Under the pieces are notes generated by a model that was given only the letters and a program-made list of their open reading frames with translations, searched no databases and was not told the origin of the DNA. Source: an uncultured Litoreibacter sp. (GTDB lineage: Bacteria; Pseudomonadota; Alphaproteobacteria; Rhodobacterales; Rhodobacteraceae). From it: 64,000 nt of DNA. The position numbers and the translations under genes are program-made. Positions 9,023 to 18,908 of the stretch are shown here, piece after piece (within the stretch, counting starts at the first letter, position 1; each line of letters opens with the position of its first letter). Location: contig CANLUY010000001.1 of assembly GCA_947494435.1 (NCBI GenBank), forward strand, positions 1,788,001-1,852,000. The letters run 5' to 3'.

Positions 9023-9963
9023 GCTTTGGCCCGTCTCCCTTTGGTGCCGCTTTCAAGCGAGCCCAGCACTAGCCGAGACGCAACCCCCAGTGCAATAGCT
9101 TGCGGGTGTTTGCCCAGTGTCGGATCGCCAATGGGGCAGGTGATGCGGTCAATCTGCGCTTCGCTATGGCCCAGAGCGGTTAACCGTTTCCTAAATCGCG
9201 CCCATTTTGTTGCAGATCCGATCAGGCCTGCTTGCGCGAAGCTATGGTTCAGGACTTGGTGGCACAACTCAAGATCAAGAGCATGGGAATAGGTCAGGAT
9301 CAGATGATGCGCGTCGGCTGGGGCCATTTTGACGGCGGCGGCAGGGTTGGGGGTTGGCACGGTCGTGACGCCTTCGGGGATGTCATCCGGGAAGCGGGCG
9401 ATATCGGTGTCGATCCATGTGATCCGGAACTGCGGCAGAGGGGCCAAAACGGAGGTGATGGCGCGGCCGACATGGCCCGCGCCATAAATCCAAAGCGGGG
9501 TTTGTTCGGGGTGAATGCTTTCCGCCAGCCAGTTGTTTTCAAAGTGAAGTGCGTTCGTGGTCTGACCGTTTCTGTGCTGTGCTGCCATGCGTGTGATTGC
9601 GAGCGGCTGCGGCTCTTGACCGGCGATGCGACGGATGAAGGGTTTATCCGGCGGCGGCAGTGTTTGGGCGGTGAACACTTCACTGACGAGGGTGACGGTG
9701 CCGCCGCAGCACTGGCCCAAAGCGGGGCCGAGGGGCAAGCGGTCGATCGTCGCGCCGCCCGCACTGAGGCGTGCGCGCAGGCGGTTGACGGCGTCAAATT
9801 CCAATGTGCCGCCGCCGATCGTGCCGCTTTGACCGTCAGCCCAGACCAGCATCGACGTGCCTGTTTCGCGCGGGGCGGAGCCTGCATGTGCTGCGATCAC
9901 GATGCGTCCGACAGTGCCGTGACGGTCTGTGGCCTGTTGGAGGGCCGCGAGATCGAAGCTCAT
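9019..9963 (-). CDS. xdhC: xanthine dehydrogenase accessory protein XdhC
   Basis: A 314-residue XdhC/CoxI-family protein that binds the molybdenum cofactor, helps its sulfuration and inserts it into xanthine dehydrogenase. The N-terminal part carries GRIVIAAHAGSAPRETGTSMLVW and GTIGGGTLEFDAVNR; a Rossmann segment GAGHVGRA lies near residue 165. The ORF track starts 63 codons further upstream, inside xdhB; the real start is the ATG at 9963, where it overlaps the xdhB TGA by four bases. The gene in turn overlaps the importer ATPase gene by four bases. It sits third in xdhABC, the usual bacterial order. Confidence 0.95.
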   Translation of the reverse strand: MSFDLAALQQATDRHGTVGRIVIAAHAGSAPRETGTSMLVWADGQSGTIGGGTLEFDAVNRLRARLSAGGATIDRLPLGPALGQCCGGTVTLVSEVFTAQTLPPPDKPFIRRIAGQEPQPLAITRMAAQHRNGQTTNALHFENNWLAESIHPEQTPLWIYGAGHVGRAITSVLAPLPQFRITWIDTDIARFPDDIPEGVTTVPTPNPAAAVKMAPADAHHLILTYSHALDLELCHQVLNHSFAQAGLIGSATKWARFRKRLTALGHSEAQIDRITCPIGDPTLGKHPQAIALGVASRLVLGSLESGTKGRRAKA

Positions 9964-12233
9964 GTCTTTATCTTGGTGACGGCGGCCAGCACACGCTCTG
10001 CTGTCGCGGGGGCGTCGAGGGCCGGGTAGGTGTAGCCGCAGGAAGCGATTGCATCGGACAGGGCCATAAGGGCAGAGATGCCTAGCATGAGCGGGGGTTC
10101 CCCCACGGCTTTTGAGCGGTAGATCGTCTGTGCGGGGTTCTCCCCATCCCAAAGGCTGACATTGAAGATGTCGGGCCGGTCGGAGGCGCAGGGGATTTTA
10201 TATGTCGCGGGCGCATGTGTTTTCAGCGCGCCTTTGCTGTCCCAAACGAGCTCCTCCGTCGTGAGCCAGCCTGCGCCTTGCACATAGCCGCCCTCGATCT
10301 GGCCGATGTCGAGGTCTGGGTTCAGGGACGCGCCGCAATCGTGCAGGATGTCCGCGCGCAGGATGCGATTTTCGCCTGTCAGCGTGTCGATCACGACTTC
10401 TGTTACGGCCATGCCATAGGCGAAATAGAAGAACGGGCGGCCTTGGCCTTTGATCCGATCCCATGCCACGTCCGGTGTCGCGTAAAACCCTGTGGCGCTG
10501 AGAGAAATGCGGTTTTCATAGGCGTCTTTGACGGCTTCTACGAAAGTGAGTTCGCGAGTTGGCGTGATAACCTTGCCATTGGCGAACGTGACCTCGCCGC
10601 CCAGATGCGCGGCGATCCGGTCGCAGATGGTTTCACATGCTGCTTTGACAGCCATGCCGTTGAGATCTGTGCCGGAGGATGCGGCTGTGGCGGAGGTGTT
10701 GGGGACTTTGCCTGTGTCAGTCGCAGTGATCTGGACGGTGTCCGGCGAGACGCCAAAAACCGATGCGGCCACTTGAGCGACTTTGGTGAAGAGGCCTTGC
10801 CCCATTTCAGTGCCGCCGTGGTTGAGGTGGATGGAGCCGTCTTGATAAACATGCACCAACGCGCCGGCTTGATTGAGATGGGTCAGCGTGAAGGAGATCC
10901 CGAATTTCACTGGGGTCAGGGCGATGCCTTTTTTCAGGATCGGGTTCTGTGCGTTCCATTCTGTTACGGCGGCGCGGCGGGCGTGATAGTCGGAAGAGGT
11001 CTCAAGCGCGTCGGCCATTTCGGTCAGGATACTGTCCGTGACCTCCATTCCGTACGGCGTCGTCGGCTTCGTGTTACCAGAAATACGCGCGGCGGACGGA
11101 TAGAAATTGACGCGTCGGACTTTGAGCGGATCAAGGCCGAGATGATGCGCGACGTGATCCATCACCCGCTCGATGCCCAAGACACCTTGAGGGCCACCGA
11201 AGCCGCGGAAGGCTGTGTTGCTTTGGGTGTTGGTTTTCAGCCGGTGCGACGTGATCCGGGCATGATCGAGCAAATATGCATTATCAGAGTGCAACATCGC
11301 GCGGTCCGCAACGGGCAGAGAGAGATCCTGCGCCCAGCCGCATTTTGCATATTGGATGAAATCGACGCCGACCAGCTTGCCCGTCTCGTCGAAGCCTACA
11401 TCATAGTCGATGCGGAAATCATGGCGCTTACCGGTGATGATCATATCGTCGTCGCGGTCATAGCGCATTTTGCAGGGCCAGCCGGTCAATTTGGCTGCGA
11501 CCGCACAGGCCACGCAAAGCGCGTTGCCTTGGCTTTCTTTTCCACCGAACCCACCACCCATGCGGCGCACTTCGACACGCACAGCATTCATCGGGGTGCC
11601 CAGCGCGTCTGCGACTTTGTGCTGAATTTCGGTCGGGTGCTGCGTGGAGGCATGCACGACCATCTCGCCGCCATCTTGCGGCAGGGCGAGGGCGGCGTGG
11701 CCTTCGAGATAGAAATGTTCCTGACCGCCGATTTCCATCGAGCCGCTCAATCGATGCGGGGCATCGTTCAATGCGGCCTCGATATCGCCTTTCGCGTAGA
11801 TGCGCGGGCCGTCTTCAAACCGGCTGTCGGCGGCCATCGCCTCATCAATCGTGAGGATTGGTGTTTCTTCTTTATACGTGATCTCACCCAACCGTGCGGC
11901 TTTGCGCGCGGCGAGGTGGCTAGTGGCAACAACGATAAAGATCGGCTGGCCGAGGTAATGGATCGCGCCTGTGCTCAGCAACGGCTCGTCATGAATAGAC
12001 GGCGATACGTCGTTTTCAAATGGCAGATCGCGCGCTGTCAGAACAGCCGCAACACCTTCAGCTCCCTCAACAGCGCCGAGGTCGATCTTGTCGATGCGGC
12101 CTTTCGCGATTGCCGAGAGACCGAAGGCCAAATGCAGTGTGTTGGCTGGGGTTAGAATGTCATCCGTATATCGCGCGGCACCCGTCACATGCAGCGTGCC
12201 GCTGTCATGGGGGCGTGAAGTATGAACGCTCAT
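9960..12233 (-). CDS. xdhB: xanthine dehydrogenase, molybdopterin-binding subunit XdhB
   Basis: The 757-residue catalytic large subunit that oxidises hypoxanthine to xanthine and xanthine to urate. Molybdopterin-contact patterns are visible: GGGFGGKE (about residue 228), AFRGFGGPQG (about 337) with the substrate-orienting Arg, GGTEMGQGLFTKV (about 490) and VGEPPLMLG near the C-terminus containing the catalytic Glu. The length is as expected for the two-subunit bacterial enzyme, in which XdhA carries the iron-sulfur and FAD domains. It overlaps xdhA and xdhC by four bases each. An apparent 646-codon ORF on the opposite strand is a codon-bias shadow. Confidence 0.97.
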   Translation of the reverse strand: MSVHTSRPHDSGTLHVTGAARYTDDILTPANTLHLAFGLSAIAKGRIDKIDLGAVEGAEGVAAVLTARDLPFENDVSPSIHDEPLLSTGAIHYLGQPIFIVVATSHLAARKAARLGEITYKEETPILTIDEAMAADSRFEDGPRIYAKGDIEAALNDAPHRLSGSMEIGGQEHFYLEGHAALALPQDGGEMVVHASTQHPTEIQHKVADALGTPMNAVRVEVRRMGGGFGGKESQGNALCVACAVAAKLTGWPCKMRYDRDDDMIITGKRHDFRIDYDVGFDETGKLVGVDFIQYAKCGWAQDLSLPVADRAMLHSDNAYLLDHARITSHRLKTNTQSNTAFRGFGGPQGVLGIERVMDHVAHHLGLDPLKVRRVNFYPSAARISGNTKPTTPYGMEVTDSILTEMADALETSSDYHARRAAVTEWNAQNPILKKGIALTPVKFGISFTLTHLNQAGALVHVYQDGSIHLNHGGTEMGQGLFTKVAQVAASVFGVSPDTVQITATDTGKVPNTSATAASSGTDLNGMAVKAACETICDRIAAHLGGEVTFANGKVITPTRELTFVEAVKDAYENRISLSATGFYATPDVAWDRIKGQGRPFFYFAYGMAVTEVVIDTLTGENRILRADILHDCGASLNPDLDIGQIEGGYVQGAGWLTTEELVWDSKGALKTHAPATYKIPCASDRPDIFNVSLWDGENPAQTIYRSKAVGEPPLMLGISALMALSDAIASCGYTYPALDAPATAERVLAAVTKIKT

Positions 12234-13594
12234 GGCTGTACCTCCAGCACATTCGTCGCCGTGCCGATGCTTTCAGCATAAAGCCTGTGCAGCATGGCTT
12301 CAGCGCTTTTAAGCCGGTATTCGGCAGAGGCGCGCATGTCACTCATTGGGGTGTAGTCTTTTGCAAACTCTTGGACGGCTCTATCGATCGTCTCTTGTGT
12401 CCAAGATTGGCTGGTTAACGCATCCTCAACGTGTGTCGCGCGTTTTGGCGTGCCTGCCATACCACCAAAGGCGATGCGGACGGAGGTCACTTTGCCGTCT
12501 GCAACCACCACGTTGAAACAGCCGCACACGGCGGAGATATCCTGATCGAAGCGTTTCGACAGTTTATAGCAGCGCAGCGTGTCGGGTTGGCGCGGGATGG
12601 TCATGGCCTCGACAAACTCGCCCGGTTTGCGGTCTTGTTTGCCGTATTCGATGAAGAAGTCTTCAATTGGCATCTGACGACGCGTGTCGCCTTGGCGCAG
12701 ATGGAGCGCGGCACCTAGTGAGATGAGTGCAGGGGGGCTGTCGCCAATAGGGGAGCCGTTGGCGATATTGCCGCCTATGGTGGCGGCGTTGCGGACCTGA
12801 ACGGAGCCATAGCGGCGCAGCATTTCCGCGAAGGAGGGGTGAGGCGTGCGCATCGCGTCAAGCACTTGGGAAATTGTGCAGGCCGCACCAATTCTGATTT
12901 CCGCCTCGCTAACTTCAATTTGTTTGAGGTCAGTGCAGCCGCTGAGAAAGGCGACATCTTCGAGTTCGCGTAGTTGCTTCGTGACCCAAAGCCCCACATC
13001 CGTGGCCCCGCCAATGAGGGTTCCATCAGGATGGTCTGCGTACCAAGCCGCGAGCGCGTCGCTGCTATCTGGCATCGCGAAGTCTGATGGTAGGTCCGCA
13101 AGCATAGAGATATCGTCTGTCATCCATGCGGGCACTGGTGCGCTTTCCGCGGCTTCTGCTGCACGGATGATCGGCGCGTAGCCTGTGCAGCGGCACAGAT
13201 TTCCGGCCAGTTGATCCTCGTGATCTGTTGCCCCGTTGGTGTGGGCCGCAGCCATTGAGGCGATGAACCCCGGCGTGCAGAAGCCGCATTGAGACCCGTG
13301 ATGCGTGACCATCGCCTCTTGGACGGGGTGCAAAGTTCCATCGGGGCCTGCGATTCCCTCTACCGTGCGCACGGCACGTCCTTGAAGCTGCGGCATGAAC
13401 AAAATGCAGGCATTCATCGCCTCGGCAGTGCCCTCCGGACCCGTCACGATCACGCTGCATGCCCCACAATCGCCTTCATTGCAGCCCTCTTTGGTGCCGG
13501 TCAGCCCCATCCGTTCCCGTAGGAAATCAAGCAACGTTTCGGTGCCGCTGACACGGGTTTGAACGATCTCTCCATTGAGAAGGAACGTTAGCAT
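12230..13594 (-). CDS. xdhA: xanthine dehydrogenase small subunit XdhA (2Fe-2S and FAD domains)
   Basis: A 454-residue subunit that passes electrons from the molybdenum site to NAD. The N-terminal ferredoxin-like domain holds CNEGDCGACSV (about residue 38), and the second [2Fe-2S] domain holds CGFCTPGF and NLCRCTGY (about 103-140). The FAD domain follows with ATIGGNIANGSPIGDSPPALI (about 270). It is the first gene of the seven-gene purine operon, starting at ATG 13594 behind a GGCAGGA ribosome site. The 217 bp upstream, up to the next gene, must contain the operon promoter; I could not single out a convincing regulator site there. Confidence 0.97.
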   Translation of the reverse strand: MLTFLLNGEIVQTRVSGTETLLDFLRERMGLTGTKEGCNEGDCGACSVIVTGPEGTAEAMNACILFMPQLQGRAVRTVEGIAGPDGTLHPVQEAMVTHHGSQCGFCTPGFIASMAAAHTNGATDHEDQLAGNLCRCTGYAPIIRAAEAAESAPVPAWMTDDISMLADLPSDFAMPDSSDALAAWYADHPDGTLIGGATDVGLWVTKQLRELEDVAFLSGCTDLKQIEVSEAEIRIGAACTISQVLDAMRTPHPSFAEMLRRYGSVQVRNAATIGGNIANGSPIGDSPPALISLGAALHLRQGDTRRQMPIEDFFIEYGKQDRKPGEFVEAMTIPRQPDTLRCYKLSKRFDQDISAVCGCFNVVVADGKVTSVRIAFGGMAGTPKRATHVEDALTSQSWTQETIDRAVQEFAKDYTPMSDMRASAEYRLKSAEAMLHRLYAESIGTATNVLEVQP

Positions 13595-13811
13595 ATTGGA
13601 TATGTCCTGCCGCCTTACCTAAGGTCATTTGGGGCCTGCTGCGCTGTCGATGCGGCGTAGACGGCGCTGGCCTTTAGCGATGCTAGGCTGGGATCAGTCC
13701 TTTTGGCAAGATGTGGCGACAATTGCCGCTTTTCTTCACATGCCCAGCACAATGCCGTCATGAAAAAGAACCATTGGTGAAAGACATTTAAGGCAGTCAA
13801 TTTGTACGGGT

Positions 13812-14966
13812 GTGTTCGGAATGCTGAAGAGGCTTCTTTCACGAGATGGTAAAGGCAAGGTTGCCAAACGCGCAAAGGAAGCGCTTGACCCGGTTGTGTC
13901 GGACGACGCCTCCGTTACGACCGCTCCCGTTGGGACATCTGCGCCTGAGCCAACGCCCAAAGTTGTGCGCCGCGCCAAGAGCATGCGCGACTCCGATGTC
14001 AAAGATGAGTTTGGTCGCAGCGCAGAAGAACTGGCTGCGGAATCTGCACGTGAGTTCGACATCATGGGCTTGGCGCAGCGGGTCAATGAGATGCCTGATG
14101 CGCCCCATGTGAAGGTGGGCACATCGAAGCCGAAAACATCAAGCAGCGGCGAGTACGGTGTCGTGGGGGCCAAGCCCGCACAACCCACCGCGCCAGCACC
14201 AGTGGCCCCAATCGTACAATACGTGACGCCGGAACCTGTGCCGGTGACCGCGTTGACCATTGAGAACGGACATATCTTGAGCCCGGGCCCCAGTGCGGGC
14301 AGCGCGGACGCCACGTTGCTGGCACGCGATATGTATTGGGATCAGCTTGGTGTCAGCGACGAAGCGTTTCTGGATTACGAGATTGTCGCGCAACCCACAC
14401 ATGCGCCGGACTGGCCGACAGGGCAGCAGAAATTCCGGATTGTCAGAACGCGGACCAGTCTGATTGTTGCCAGCGAGGGCCTGAGCGATCCGTTTGATTG
14501 CTTTCAGGGACCGGCAGATCAGAACGGGTTCGGTCAGGAAGTCTTCATCGAAGTGCCGGGTTTACAAGCTGCAACGGCGGACTTGATCCGAAACAGTTGG
14601 GTTTTTCGTGCCGTGGAATATGCTGCACAACTGATCGCCCACAATCGCGGTATCGGCCCATTGCTGGACCAACATGGCGTCATGTCACTTGATGTCCCTT
14701 CAAACTGTGCCCCGCGTGACTGGATCGTAAGCGGCGTTGCAGAACCGGCCGGTGCGCTTCTTGATGTGCCGATGACCCGTAGCCGTGGTCAGATGCCTGA
14801 CATGCCGCTGAGCCCGGTGAAAGTTGTTCCGCTGACGCTGATCTTCCCTGAAGAGTTGGAGGATTGCGTTGTCGGTGGCTCCAAAGAGCGCGCGGCTTTG
14901 GTCAATGATTTGCTGACCACGGGGCAGGGCCACAAGACAGATACGAAGCGCGCAAGTCTGCGTTAA
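13812..14966 (+). CDS. protein with a probable suppressor-of-fused (SUFU)-like domain
   Basis: A 384-residue cytoplasmic protein without signal peptide or membrane segment. The first 140 residues are charged, then rich in Ala, Pro and Thr (APAPVAPI and similar), and look disordered. From about residue 165 it becomes globular: TSLIVASEGLSDPFD, NGFGQEVFIEVPGL and PLSPVKVVPLTLIFPEE recall the bacterial SUFU family in order and spacing. I judge this from pattern memory, so the family call is tentative. The start is GTG 13812 or the ATG nine bases later; neither has a strong ribosome site. Neighbours (xdhA divergent, dnaE downstream) give no functional clue. Confidence 0.5.
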   Translation: MFGMLKRLLSRDGKGKVAKRAKEALDPVVSDDASVTTAPVGTSAPEPTPKVVRRAKSMRDSDVKDEFGRSAEELAAESAREFDIMGLAQRVNEMPDAPHVKVGTSKPKTSSSGEYGVVGAKPAQPTAPAPVAPIVQYVTPEPVPVTALTIENGHILSPGPSAGSADATLLARDMYWDQLGVSDEAFLDYEIVAQPTHAPDWPTGQQKFRIVRTRTSLIVASEGLSDPFDCFQGPADQNGFGQEVFIEVPGLQAATADLIRNSWVFRAVEYAAQLIAHNRGIGPLLDQHGVMSLDVPSNCAPRDWIVSGVAEPAGALLDVPMTRSRGQMPDMPLSPVKVVPLTLIFPEELEDCVVGGSKERAALVNDLLTTGQGHKTDTKRASLR

Positions 14967-15124
14967 TCCTGCGCGCGACTTTCCAAAATATTGTGGAACC
15001 GTGGTGACGCTGGGATTTAGCGTCTGACGGCTGAGGCCTGCGCGCTTGATGTGCAGATCAAGAAACTCAAGGTTGCGCTTATTTTGATGCTTCCCCTCAT
15101 GGACCGACAAGATAATGTGGCTCC

Positions 15125-18100
15125 ATGACAGACCAACCCCGATTCATTCACCTGCGCGTCCACAGCGAATACTCGCTTCTCGAAGGTGCGATCCGCGTCA
15201 AAAAGCTCGCTGGCATGTGCCAGGATGCAGGCATGCCTGCGGTTGCTGTGACCGACACGAATAACATGTTCGCGGCTTTGGAATTTTCTGAATATGCGTC
15301 TGGTGCGGGTGTCCAGCCGATCATCGGTTGTCAGATTGATCTGACCTATGAAGCTGCAGCGCCCGGTGAAAAGGCCCGCGCGCCTGCGCCGATAGTGCTG
15401 CTCGCGCAAAACGAGCGCGGGTATGAGAACCTAATGAAGCTCAATTCCTGTTGTTACTTGGATGCAGAAGGACAATTGCCTCAGGTCTCGGTCGAGGAAT
15501 TGGCTCTGTACGCTGAAGGGCTGATCTGTTTGTCCGGTGGTCCGGATGGTCCCATCGGGCGGCATCTGCGCGGTGGACAGCGCCCCAAAGCCGAAGCCCT
15601 GATGGGGCAATTGGCGCAGATTTATCCGGATCGTTTGTATGTGGAATTACAACGGCATCCCGGTGATGACGGTTTGCCGGAGGCAGAGAAACTGTCAGAA
15701 CGCGGACATGTTGAAATGGCCTATGCGATGGGCTTGCCGCTGGTGGCCACGAATGATGTCTATTTTCCGAAATCCAATATGTATGAAGCGCATGACGCGC
15801 TGATCTGCATCGCGGATGGGGCCTATGTCGACCAGCAAGGCGAACGCCGGAAACTGACGCCGCAGCATTATTTCAAATCCCCGCAGGAGATGGCGACGCT
15901 GTTTGCAGACCTGCCTGAGGCGCTGGAAAACACGGTCGAGATTGCGAAGCGCTGCGCGTTCAAAGCCTACAAGCGCGATCCGATCCTGCCAAAGTTTGCG
16001 GATGACGAGGTGGAGGAACTGCGCCGCCAAGCCAATGAGGGCCTGCAAGCGCGGCTTGCCATTATCCCACATGCGGTGTCGGTTGAGGAATATCAGGCAC
16101 GGTTGGACTTTGAGCTGGGCATTATCGAGGGGATGGGCTTTCCGGGCTATTTCCTGATCGTTGCGGATTTCATCAAATACGCCAAGGACAATGACATACC
16201 GGTTGGCCCCGGTCGGGGGTCGGGTGCGGGCTCGCTCGTGGCCTATGCGCTGCTGATCACCGACTTGGATCCGCTGCGCTATTCCTTGCTGTTTGAGCGG
16301 TTCCTGAACCCTGAACGTGTCTCCATGCCGGATTTCGACATCGACTTCTGCATGGACCGCCGTGAAGAGGTGATCCGCTACGTCCAAGACAAATATGGTC
16401 GCGACAAGGTCGGCCAGATCATAACCTTCGGCGCGCTGCTGTCGAAAGCGGCAGTGCGTGACATCGGGCGCGTCTTGCAGATGCCTTACGGGCAGGTGGA
16501 CCGTCTGTCGAAAATGATCCCGGTAGAGGGGGTCAAACCAGTCTCCATTGAGAAGGCTTTGGCGGATGAGCCGAAGCTGCGGGAAGAAGCGAAGAATGAG
16601 GAGGTCGTCGCGCGGCTTCTGGATTATGGGCAGCAGGTTGAAGGCTTGCTCAGGAATGCCTCCACCCACGCGGCGGGGGTGGTGATCGGCGATAGGCCAC
16701 TGGACGCGTTGGTGCCGCTTTACCAAGATCCGCGCTCCGATATGCCCGCGACGCAGTTCAATATGAAATGGGTCGAACAGGCGGGGCTCGTGAAGTTCGA
16801 CTTCCTCGGGTTGAAAACGCTGACGGTTATTCAGAACGCCATTGATCTGCTCGACCGGCCTTTGCATATCGCGGCGGATGGCTCGCAAATTTATGAACCA
16901 CCAGCGGGAGCCGAGAATGATATCGGCGCGATCCCGTTAAACGACGAAAAGTCGTATAAGTTATATTCTTCGGCCAAAACCGTGGCTGTTTTTCAGGTGG
17001 AAAGTTCGGGAATGATGGATGCGCTGCGGCGCATGAAGCCGAACTGCATTGAGGATATCGTGGCGCTGGTGGCGCTTTATCGGCCCGGCCCGATGGAGAA
17101 TATTCCGACCTATTGCGAAGTTAAGAATGGATTAAAAGAGCTTGAATCCATTCATCCTTTGATCGACCACATCCTTGCGGAAACCCAAGGCATCATCGTC
17201 TACCAAGAGCAGGTGATGGAGATTGCGCAGGTCATGGCGGGATATTCGCTGGGCGGTGCGGATTTGCTGCGTCGCGCGATGGGTAAGAAGATCAAAGAAG
17301 CGATGGATGCGGAGCGTCCAAAGTTCGAAGAAGGTGCCAAGAAGAACGGCGTTGACGCGAAGAAGGCGCGGGAAGTCTTTGATCTTCTTGAGAAGTTTGC
17401 GAATTATGGTTTCAATAAATCCCACGCGGCAGCCTATGCCGTGGTCAGTTATCAGACGGCTTGGTTGAAGGCGAACCATCCGGTTGAGTTCATGGCGGGC
17501 GTCATGAACTGCGACCTGCATCTCACTGATAAGCTTGGGGTTTATAAGGAAGAGATCGTCAAGACGCTCGACATCGAGATCGTGCCGCCTTGTGTGAACC
17601 GTTCCGGCGCGACCTTCACTGTGGCCGATGGTAAGGTCGTCTACGCGCTGGGCGGGCTGAAGAATGTGGGCGTTGAAGCGATGAGACTGGTCACCGATGC
17701 ACGTGTCGTTGAAGGCATCGAGAAGCCCTTTGCGACGCTCTTTGATTTTGCGCGGCGGGTTGATTTGAAGCGGGTCGGTAAACGGCCCTTGGAGATGCTC
17801 GCTCGTTCCGGCGCGTTCGATCAGTTGGACCCGAACCGGCACCGTGTCTTTGCCTCGCTGGACGGGCTGGTCAGCTATTCAGCGGCGATCCATGAGCAAC
17901 GGCATTCTAACCAAGTCTCGCTGTTTGGCGAGGCGGGGGATGACTTGCCGGAGCCACGCTTGTCGCCTGTCGATGACTGGCTGCCGTCCGAACGGCTGGC
18001 GCAAGAATTCACGGCAATCGGCTTCTATCTCTCGGGGCATCCGTTGGATGACTACACGCTGTCGCTGAAGCGCAAAGGCGTGCTGTCGCTGACGGAGATC

Positions 18101-18625
18101 GAAGAGAAAGTGCAGGGCGGCGCGGTGATCGCGAAGCTGGCGGCAACTATTTCTGGTCGTCAGGAACGCAAATCCGCGCGGGGCAATCGGTTCGCTTTTG
18201 TCCAAGGCTCTGACCCGTCGGGGATGTTCGAAGTCACCGTCTTCTCGGATACGCTGGAGAGTTCGGGCGAGCATTTGATGCCCGGCAATAACGTGGTGCT
18301 GACCGTGGAGGCAACATACGAATCCGAGCAACTCAAACTGCTGTGCCGTGCGGCGCAACCGATTGACGGAGCTGTGGATGCAGGTTCGATGGGCCTGAAA
18401 ATCTTTGTCGAAGATGATGCCGTGATCGCCTCCATCGCGTCGGTTCTTGAGCGGTCCGGTCAGGACAAATCCATCCGTGCGCGCGGTCCTGTGTCCTTGT
18501 GCTTGATGAACCCTGATTTGCCCGGCGAAGTCGAAGTGGCTTTGGGCGACAAGTTTGCCGTGAACCCGAAGGTCAAAGGCGCGATCAAGTCGCTGGGTGG
18601 CGTGGTGATGGTGGAAGAGATTTAG
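15125..18625 (+). CDS. dnaE: DNA polymerase III subunit alpha
   Basis: The 1166-residue replicative polymerase subunit. The N-terminal PHP domain starts FIHLRVHSEYSLLEGA; the polymerase core shows VGPGRGSGAGSLVAYAL and PDFDIDFCMDRREEVI (about residues 400-420), with the metal-binding Asp pair in DIDF; the helix-hairpin and beta-clamp-binding regions follow; an OB-fold lies at about residues 995-1080. Length and order match DnaE1, the main replicase, rather than the shorter error-prone DnaE2. It is transcribed alone after a 158-bp gap and ends in a four-base overlap with slyX on the other strand. Confidence 0.98.
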   Translation: MTDQPRFIHLRVHSEYSLLEGAIRVKKLAGMCQDAGMPAVAVTDTNNMFAALEFSEYASGAGVQPIIGCQIDLTYEAAAPGEKARAPAPIVLLAQNERGYENLMKLNSCCYLDAEGQLPQVSVEELALYAEGLICLSGGPDGPIGRHLRGGQRPKAEALMGQLAQIYPDRLYVELQRHPGDDGLPEAEKLSERGHVEMAYAMGLPLVATNDVYFPKSNMYEAHDALICIADGAYVDQQGERRKLTPQHYFKSPQEMATLFADLPEALENTVEIAKRCAFKAYKRDPILPKFADDEVEELRRQANEGLQARLAIIPHAVSVEEYQARLDFELGIIEGMGFPGYFLIVADFIKYAKDNDIPVGPGRGSGAGSLVAYALLITDLDPLRYSLLFERFLNPERVSMPDFDIDFCMDRREEVIRYVQDKYGRDKVGQIITFGALLSKAAVRDIGRVLQMPYGQVDRLSKMIPVEGVKPVSIEKALADEPKLREEAKNEEVVARLLDYGQQVEGLLRNASTHAAGVVIGDRPLDALVPLYQDPRSDMPATQFNMKWVEQAGLVKFDFLGLKTLTVIQNAIDLLDRPLHIAADGSQIYEPPAGAENDIGAIPLNDEKSYKLYSSAKTVAVFQVESSGMMDALRRMKPNCIEDIVALVALYRPGPMENIPTYCEVKNGLKELESIHPLIDHILAETQGIIVYQEQVMEIAQVMAGYSLGGADLLRRAMGKKIKEAMDAERPKFEEGAKKNGVDAKKAREVFDLLEKFANYGFNKSHAAAYAVVSYQTAWLKANHPVEFMAGVMNCDLHLTDKLGVYKEEIVKTLDIEIVPPCVNRSGATFTVADGKVVYALGGLKNVGVEAMRLVTDARVVEGIEKPFATLFDFARRVDLKRVGKRPLEMLARSGAFDQLDPNRHRVFASLDGLVSYSAAIHEQRHSNQVSLFGEAGDDLPEPRLSPVDDWLPSERLAQEFTAIGFYLSGHPLDDYTLSLKRKGVLSLTEIEEKVQGGAVIAKLAATISGRQERKSARGNRFAFVQGSDPSGMFEVTVFSDTLESSGEHLMPGNNVVLTVEATYESEQLKLLCRAAQPIDGAVDAGSMGLKIFVEDDAVIASIASVLERSGQDKSIRARGPVSLCLMNPDLPGEVEVALGDKFAVNPKVKGAIKSLGGVVMVEEI

Positions 18626-18825
18626 TAATGCGGCGGGCGCTCGTCGCCCAGCACGACATGGCCGCCAGCATCTTGGCTGCGCTCAGCCTCGCGCTCCATC
18701 AATAGGCGGACGCGGTTGGCCATCAGCGCCAGCTCTTTTTCCTGTCGGGCCATGACGTCTGACATCTCTTCGACCGTTTTAGTCAAATGGGCCAGTTGTT
18801 CTTCTAGTTTTGTAATCTCGGACAT
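18622..18825 (-). CDS. slyX: SlyX family protein
   Basis: A 67-residue protein starting MSEITKLEEQLAHLTKTVEEM: a single long coiled-coil helix followed by a short polar tail ending ERPPHY, the typical SlyX ending (PPHY). Its function is unknown. The ORF track extends it 38 codons upstream into the hisS promoter region; the ATG at 18825, preceded by AAAGGAAG, is the real start. The gene is convergent with dnaE (stop codons overlap by four bases) and divergent from hisS with 83 bp between them, which must hold both promoters. Confidence 0.9.
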   Translation of the reverse strand: MSEITKLEEQLAHLTKTVEEMSDVMARQEKELALMANRVRLLMEREAERSQDAGGHVVLGDERPPHY

Positions 18826-18908
18826 GTGCCTTCCTTTGGCAGGTTGCTTGTCTTGCGTCCAGCCCTTCGCTAAAGCCTGACACAAGTTAATTTGCAGGAC
18901 CAAAGCCC

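Noticed and set aside
10215-12155. 646-codon ORF on the plus strand opposite xdhB
   Set aside because: xdhB carries all expected motifs in its frame; the antisense ORF has no family pattern and reflects high-G+C codon bias.
13736-14314. 192-codon minus-strand ORF opposite the SUFU-like gene
   Set aside because: Low-complexity Ala/Thr/Ser-rich product without a ribosome site; the plus-strand frame encodes a globular C-terminal domain.
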